In this document: in pieces, positions 58,973 to 64,000 of the stretch
Layout: each line of letters starts with the position of its first letter
How positions within the stretch are numbered: position 1 is the first letter of the stretch
Assembly (NCBI GenBank): GCA_035380245.1
Contig: DAOSXA010000001.1
Coordinates: 248,001 to 312,000 of the forward strand
DNA from: Candidatus Zixiibacteriota bacterium
GTDB lineage: Bacteria; Zixibacteria; MSB-5A5; GN15; FEB-12
Direction: 5' to 3'
DNA: 64,000 bases
The notes under the pieces: model-generated
Database searches by the model: none
What the model was told of the DNA's origin: nothing
What the model saw: only the letters and a program-made list of their open reading frames with translations
Position numbers and translations under genes: made by a program

Positions 58973-60400
58973 TTAGGTAAAGGATTCAGTTGAAGAGGAA
59001 CGTTTATGCCAGGCGGCCGAAAGACCGAATAGCATTGCCATGATATATCCATCCTGCCCCCAGGTCCAGGAGCGCATATAGAGAATTGTCACGGCATAGA
59101 CAAATAGTCCGATAAAAAGAGCTGCCGACAACTGGATCGAGTCACGTCCCGAAGCTCTGAAAAAATCCCGATAGCTCCGACTCATGCCGCGCCAGGCCAA
59201 CCACAGGAGTGAAGCACCACCGAATATACCCGTCTCCGCAAGATATTGTAAGATGACGTTGTGTGTCGACATACCGCGAATATAATACCAAACCGGATTC
59301 ATGCGCACTTCGGTAATCACTTGATCAACTATACGAAAATTACCAATGCCTATTCCCATAAGCGGATGAGCTATAAATGCCTTTATTGCTGTAGTCCACA
59401 GAACAATCCGCAATGCAACCGTCCCCTCGGGATCGATCGTCAAAGAATTCACAAATTCCTTTACCCGTCCCAACGCACCCGCGAAGAGTGATTGCTGATA
59501 AATCGTGAATATCCCTATGACGGCTACTAGCGGCACCAACATTTTAACTGTGCGGACAATTCCTCTTCCCGGTCCTTCAAGACGCTCCTTTCGGATTGCA
59601 ACAAATAACAGAACCGGAACAGCTATTGCCACTGCCAGCATAGGCGCCCGTGACTGAGTTGCAAATATCCCGAGACCGATGATAAAACAAGCCAAACCGG
59701 AATAAATCTTCTGTCTGGCAGAGTCAGACCAAACCATCCAGGTGGCCGCCATGGGCAATGCGGTCATTGACATTGCTTCAAAAGACAACCAGGCTATTCC
59801 CCAAATTCTTTTCTGCCCAGCGAACCTTACGAATTCAACACAGTTGATCGCTGCCAGTACCGTAACCAGACCGAGATACCAAAGCAGCACCCGTCGGGGA
59901 CCAACCTGGACCGATATGCGATATCCAACCCGAAATGCCATATAGATAGTGAGTATCCGTACTGCCGGCGTGAGACTCATCGAAAAACTCCGGGCTCCCA
60001 AGATGGAGAGGTATGTAAAAAACATCAACGATAGAAGCGGAAAATCGAAACTGGTCCGGTCAATCTCGGTTTCTCCTCTAAGAAGATAGTCCAGTATTAC
60101 AGCAATAAACGACACCATAAAGAGAGCATCTGAAGGCAACACTGCAAAAGGACCTACCTGAACAGCAGCATAGATTGAAATAGCGAATAAATGCAGGGCA
60201 TAACTATATCTCGGATTAACGAGAAGAAACACCAACAGCAATCCCCCAATGTAAGCGCAGGCTGCCATTGGAAGAAAATCACCGACAATCAACACAAGCG
60301 GAGATAGAAGAAGCACACCCCAGAGACAATGGCGGGCATTGTCCGAAGCCGGCCAGAGCGGCACGGCAATGAGGTTACGGCTTGACGGCATGAGGTTCAT
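58973..60400 (-). CDS. O-antigen ligase-like membrane protein (second)
   Basis: 475 residues, about eleven to twelve helices, and the Wzy_C loop with AFIAHPLMGIGIGNFRIVDQ and STHNVILQYLAETGIFGGAS. Like the gene at 12919 it could ligate or polymerise a surface glycan. Its composition looks AT-richer than nearby genes by eye. It is convergent with the ferritin-like gene and shares no visible operon. Confidence 0.8.
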   Translation of the reverse strand: MNLMPSSRNLIAVPLWPASDNARHCLWGVLLLSPLVLIVGDFLPMAACAYIGGLLLVFLLVNPRYSYALHLFAISIYAAVQVGPFAVLPSDALFMVSFIAVILDYLLRGETEIDRTSFDFPLLSLMFFTYLSILGARSFSMSLTPAVRILTIYMAFRVGYRISVQVGPRRVLLWYLGLVTVLAAINCVEFVRFAGQKRIWGIAWLSFEAMSMTALPMAATWMVWSDSARQKIYSGLACFIIGLGIFATQSRAPMLAVAIAVPVLLFVAIRKERLEGPGRGIVRTVKMLVPLVAVIGIFTIYQQSLFAGALGRVKEFVNSLTIDPEGTVALRIVLWTTAIKAFIAHPLMGIGIGNFRIVDQVITEVRMNPVWYYIRGMSTHNVILQYLAETGIFGGASLLWLAWRGMSRSYRDFFRASGRDSIQLSAALFIGLFVYAVTILYMRSWTWGQDGYIMAMLFGLSAAWHKRSSSTESFT

Positions 60401-60476
60401 GGCTCAAAGATAGTCAACCCATGTATACGAGCAAGTCCTAACCTTAGAGAAATAAATAGAAACCAGGATCAGCCGC

Positions 60477-62831
60477 TTAGTCACCAAACAAATCCAGATC
60501 GAAACCAATGTTGAAATCGGCAGTATTGTAGTCCGAAAGCTGCCAGGTTAACAGCATTTTCAAGCCGAGCGGAGGGATACGACCGATCGAGAAACCAACC
60601 TCGGTGTAGGCTTTGGGAGCGGTCAGCACCAGGTCATCTCCCGGCTGGACAGGATTGTTCTCAAGATCGCTCCAGAACGCTCCGGCATAAACGGAAAGTG
60701 AAAACGGCAACCGCTTGAAACCGGGAATGCCACTTTTCCGAAAAGGAACATTCCCGAAATCATGCTGCAGGGCGATCAGTCCCATCCGGCTGCCGACGAA
60801 ATTGTTATAGTCGAGGGTGTTCAGATGAAGCCGGTTCGAGAACATGATATCGTTAAAATCGACCGTGAAGTATTTCTGCGGAGGAAGCGAACGATCTGAA
60901 AGACCTCCGGCCAGATAGAGCCGAGTGATTCCCAGACCTAACAGCGTGCGGGAATGCATGAAAGAGGCCTCATAGCGGACGAAATCGAAATCATTGTCGA
61001 TCAAATCGGGAGAAGCATATTCGGCCTCGATCCGGGCATAAGTACGCGGGATCTGGTCGAGTCGCGCTTCTCGCCGCTTTAACTTCATAATCGGTCGGGA
61101 GTCATACTCCACGAAAGCATCAAACGACCGCAAGTGGCCATCGGCTATAACCGGATTATGTCGCGCCGGTTCATCACCGAAAACACTGTAGTCTTCAGTT
61201 TTATCAAGGCTGTATTGGCGAACATGGTTATAGCCCGCACCGAGGGTGATCGGCTTGAAAACACGCATCGAAGCACCGATCCGAAAACCTTCCTCACCAA
61301 AATAATCAAACGGGTCAGCCTCGAGCATAAGAGCCACGAAGGTCGGGTTGTAGTGCTCGGTAGTGATCAGGCTTTGTCGTCCGACTACCTGGTTGAGGTA
61401 TGTTGCCCAAAAACGGACGGGATGACTTCGCCCGAACCGATTGGAAATCACGGACCGGAACTGCCATTTCTCCAAGCCAAAAGAGTACCCTCCGGTCATT
61501 GATAAATCCGTCTTTAACGGTTTGAAATAATAACCCAAAGGGAGACCGACATAAGCCCCCTCGACCCGGTTGAAACGAAACAGATCCTTGTTGATTAAAG
61601 CCGACGCCGTAAGAGCCAGTGTTGTTCGAAGGAGCGTCTTACCGATCGGTTTCGGAGCACTGGCAAGAGAGTCCTGATAACGATAACCGCGATCTTCGAG
61701 CGGAGTTAACGGTACCATTTGTCCGTCAGCCCAGGTTATGGAATCGACATCATCGGCTGTCTCGGCTACCTCGATAGCGAAATCGAACAAACCCCGAATT
61801 ATCTCCGGATGAAGATCGTACTCATGCAACGCCGCTTTATAATCGAACGAAAGCTTCGGAATTCCGGGAATGGGAAGATTTAATTCACCCGATAGTCCAA
61901 TCTCAATCGGCAACCAGTATTCCCCCTCGAACTCGGCAAAGACCTGCGTATAACGCACGTCGTGCACGTACGTCAACTCTACCCCTTTGGACATACCGAC
62001 GTCCACCCCCACCACGGAGAAAGTGGAATCGACAATGTCAACAGTCCCGACGAAAAGCCGATCGTTGGGATTTTTGGGCTCGATTTCAATGTGGAACACC
62101 CGTCGATTATCGAACATGAGGGTGTCCAGAAGGTAATAATTATAATAATCGAGGGCATCTTCAGCGGTTGGAGAAACGATCTCGTTCGTGCCGATTTCTA
62201 TGCGGTTCTCGTTGAAATTCAGGATTTCACCGACCGACAGAAGATTCCCCTCCGGACCGATGTTGGCTGTCTGTTTACGGGCGACAATCACTTCGTTGTA
62301 CTTATCCGGGTACTCCCAGGTACAATCGACCTGTGACTCGGCGATTAAAATAACGTTGCAGGAGTCGTCTTTCTCGACATCGCGGAAAACAACCTTGGTG
62401 TAGGCATCACAAGAAAATTTCTGAATCCGGCGAAGAATGTCTCCCTTGCGTTTAATGGCCTCCACAATAATCTGCTGAGCCGGATCGTAGGCTTTGTCGA
62501 AAACTCTGATGCCGGAGATTTCGATCAACGAAGGCCTCAGGCTGAAATCAATCACCTGAGCGGAGTCCGTCAGAACTACCTCGGTCCGCTCCGAATAATG
62601 AGTGATATGGCTGACCTTGATGCGATAGGTTCCCTCCGGCAGGCGAAGACGGAACTCCCCCTGATCGTTGGTGGGCATGGCATAACCGGTGCCTTCAATG
62701 CGAACGGTAGCAGCCACGATCGGTTCTCCGGTTTCCAAGTCCGTAACCTGTCCGGATAAAACAGTAGCGGCGGTGCGTCCGGAAAACAACAAGAGGACCA
62801 ACCACAAGATTACCGATAGCAATTTTTGCAA
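60477..62831 (-). CDS. DUF5686 / carboxypeptidase-regulatory-like outer-membrane protein
   Basis: 784 residues. Signal peptide SVILWLVLLLFSG followed by a carboxypeptidase-regulatory-like domain (GQVTDLETGEPIVAATVRIE, TNDQGEFRLRLPEGTYRIKV) at about 25-110. DUF5686 region with AYTKVVFRDVEK and FSVVGVDVGMSKGVELTYV at about 140-350, then a beta-barrel-like C-terminal half ending DLDLFGD. This is a common, poorly understood family in Bacteroidetes/FCB, probably outer-membrane. Confidence 0.82.
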   Translation of the reverse strand: MQKLLSVILWLVLLLFSGRTAATVLSGQVTDLETGEPIVAATVRIEGTGYAMPTNDQGEFRLRLPEGTYRIKVSHITHYSERTEVVLTDSAQVIDFSLRPSLIEISGIRVFDKAYDPAQQIIVEAIKRKGDILRRIQKFSCDAYTKVVFRDVEKDDSCNVILIAESQVDCTWEYPDKYNEVIVARKQTANIGPEGNLLSVGEILNFNENRIEIGTNEIVSPTAEDALDYYNYYLLDTLMFDNRRVFHIEIEPKNPNDRLFVGTVDIVDSTFSVVGVDVGMSKGVELTYVHDVRYTQVFAEFEGEYWLPIEIGLSGELNLPIPGIPKLSFDYKAALHEYDLHPEIIRGLFDFAIEVAETADDVDSITWADGQMVPLTPLEDRGYRYQDSLASAPKPIGKTLLRTTLALTASALINKDLFRFNRVEGAYVGLPLGYYFKPLKTDLSMTGGYSFGLEKWQFRSVISNRFGRSHPVRFWATYLNQVVGRQSLITTEHYNPTFVALMLEADPFDYFGEEGFRIGASMRVFKPITLGAGYNHVRQYSLDKTEDYSVFGDEPARHNPVIADGHLRSFDAFVEYDSRPIMKLKRREARLDQIPRTYARIEAEYASPDLIDNDFDFVRYEASFMHSRTLLGLGITRLYLAGGLSDRSLPPQKYFTVDFNDIMFSNRLHLNTLDYNNFVGSRMGLIALQHDFGNVPFRKSGIPGFKRLPFSLSVYAGAFWSDLENNPVQPGDDLVLTAPKAYTEVGFSIGRIPPLGLKMLLTWQLSDYNTADFNIGFDLDLFGD

Positions 62832-63060
62832 TATATTGACCCCACGTTCCAGGTTCGTTCAGATAACCGCTTTTACGGTCTTTGCTACGGTATTGTTCCC
62901 CTTTAACTACGCCAACAAAAAAAGTAGTCCCTGCGAATCCGATGAAAAGATGGATCACATAAAACCATCCATGGAATTGGAACGATTATTCGTCGTAAAA
63001 TGATGATCGTTTCGTTTTCGTGGGGAGTTGGCTATCCGAAGTCACATCGGTTATAACGAT

Positions 63061-64000
63061 TTATTTGAGGATGACCAGTTTCCCGATCTGGGTGCCGTAA
63101 TCCGACTCCACCGTCCAATAATAAAGCCCACTGACAATCGCTTGCACGTTGCGTGAAATGAGATCCCATTCCTCGACTGTACGGGTTCCGGACCATGCCG
63201 GTTCATCATGCTCGATTTGCTTGATCAGGTCACCATCGAGAGAGAAGACTTTAATTGTACAGCGGGGCGGCAGATTAGCGAAATAAATCCGTCGGGCGCG
63301 CTCGGTAGAGGTGTAGTCTCCTCGGTTTTCGAGACCCCGTTGCGCATAATTGGCATCTACTCGATACGGATTCGGATAAACGAAGGCTTTGAGGTCGGTG
63401 TAGGCATCATCACCCTGGCCAATGGCAAATACCTCGACCATGTTCAGCTCCGGATTCGATTCCAGCGGATCCAGTGATTTGGGCGGGTGGCCGAAATCGA
63501 ACGCGGTCACCGACACGAACCAGGGGACGGTCGTTTGCAAGTCCTTGATAACGAATTCGTACTCGTAATATCGCAGTCGCCCTTCCTCGTCAACATCACT
63601 GGTATCCAGAACGGCATCAGGATAGAGTTTGTGGATACCATCGGGATCGGATAGATCGGACATATTGTAATCGACCGGTTCGAAATAATATAGATAGCCG
63701 TCGTATTTAAACGGATCAGTGCGAGTATAGGCGGTTGGATTAAAATCTTCACCGAAGGCCTCTCGTAATTCCACCAGTGACAGAGGCAACGAAACCAGTA
63801 CGTATTTATCGCGCACTTCATCCCATTTAAGAACGTTGAAGTCTTCGGCATCCCACGACGACAGCAGGGAGACATCGGTTGCCGAAGCGGACCGTCCGAT
63901 GTAAACACGGTATCCTTCGAAATCCTGCACGAAAGAGAGTGGATCGTAATAGGTCTCGGTTAAATAACCGTTCCAGCGTATAGTGATTTCACCGTCACGC
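63061..64000 (-). CDS. Secreted protein, C-terminal part with FlgD/Por-like Ig domain (runs off the right edge)
   Basis: Partial; the frame continues past the window edge (its codons are still open at 63999), so the N-terminus is unseen. The visible 313 residues contain beta-rich segments (ITIRWNGYLTETYYDPLSF, FEGYRVYIGRSASATDVSLL). The end is a FlgD-like Ig / Por-type domain (AFVYPNPYRVDANYAQRG, CTIKVFSLDGDLIKQIEHDE, SGLYYWTVESDYGTQIGKLV). C-terminal domains of this type often mark secreted FCB proteins, some through type IX secretion. A GTG within the frame at 63930 is not the real start. Confidence 0.85.
   Translation of the reverse strand, partial: RDGEITIRWNGYLTETYYDPLSFVQDFEGYRVYIGRSASATDVSLLSSWDAEDFNVLKWDEVRDKYVLVSLPLSLVELREAFGEDFNPTAYTRTDPFKYDGYLYYFEPVDYNMSDLSDPDGIHKLYPDAVLDTSDVDEEGRLRYYEYEFVIKDLQTTVPWFVSVTAFDFGHPPKSLDPLESNPELNMVEVFAIGQGDDAYTDLKAFVYPNPYRVDANYAQRGLENRGDYTSTERARRIYFANLPPRCTIKVFSLDGDLIKQIEHDEPAWSGTRTVEEWDLISRNVQAIVSGLYYWTVESDYGTQIGKLVILK

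Overview
The window looks like chromosome from an uncultured bacterium of the FCB superphylum, most likely a Zixibacteria-type lineage. This is an inference, not a database match. It rests on paired dockerin-like calcium-binding repeats at the ends of secreted proteins (33677-34303, 34693-39549), a gingipain-type C25 protease, a FlgD-like C-terminal domain (63061-64000), a DUF5686 outer-membrane protein, and a GGGP-synthase-family gene of the kind found in FCB bacteria and archaea. The DNA is about half GC by eye, coding-dense and mostly core-genome in character. I see no prophage, insertion sequence, CRISPR array or rRNA. There is one tRNA gene, tRNA-Lys(CUU).

Layout. 79-7825 (minus): YgiQ radical SAM protein, GNAT-like protein, EamA transporter, a membrane/TPR protein, and a tight four-gene operon led by a DUF4388 protein and ending in a 62-residue putative zinc-binding protein. 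8157-14471 (plus): recX, alaS (probably with an AUC start codon), a GGGP-synthase-family gene, gmhA, an O-antigen ligase-like gene and a small membrane protein, followed by two tandem terminators and a glycosyltransferase. 22476-16035 (minus): a six-gene run of tmk, S41 protease, TauE/SafE exporter, DUF1634-like protein, HAD phosphatase, and a sugar-nucleotidyltransferase fused to a phosphomannomutase-like domain whose catalytic loops are lost.

22554-26437: an inositol-lipid neighbourhood with myo-inositol-phosphate synthase, a divergent TetR regulator separated from it by a 20-bp perfect palindrome, a PfkB kinase, and a CDP-alcohol phosphatidyltransferase. 26566-31848 (plus): obg, dprA, HPr, enzyme I and a bifunctional phosphoglucose/phosphomannose isomerase. 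32122-33651: an ABC-F ATPase behind a leader that has the layout of a translational attenuator.

33677-49561: secreted and surface proteins (dockerin protein, C25 protease, 1361-residue lipoprotein), a nitrilase, a DUF362 protein, an AI-2E-family permease, and a small SANT/Myb-like Arg/Lys-rich protein. The gaps here carry several families of small palindromic repeats. 49746-64000: cupin, tRNA-Lys, CHAP peptidase, DUF2339 protein, kinase-like phosphotransferase, metallophosphoesterase, metallo-beta-lactamase-fold lipoprotein, beta-propeller protein, FKBP, ferritin-like protein, a second O-antigen ligase-like protein, DUF5686 protein, and the C-terminal part of a secreted protein that runs off the right edge.

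The observations I consider strongest are: (1) the ABC-F leader, with a four-codon upstream ORF and an 8-nt complement between its stop-codon region and the bases next to the ABC-F start codon; (2) the AUC start of alaS; (3) the dead phosphomannomutase-like domain; (4) GGGPS and inositol-lipid genes in the same region; (5) the SANT-like basic protein; (6) a three-block motif shared by the leaders of the GGGPS and cupin genes.
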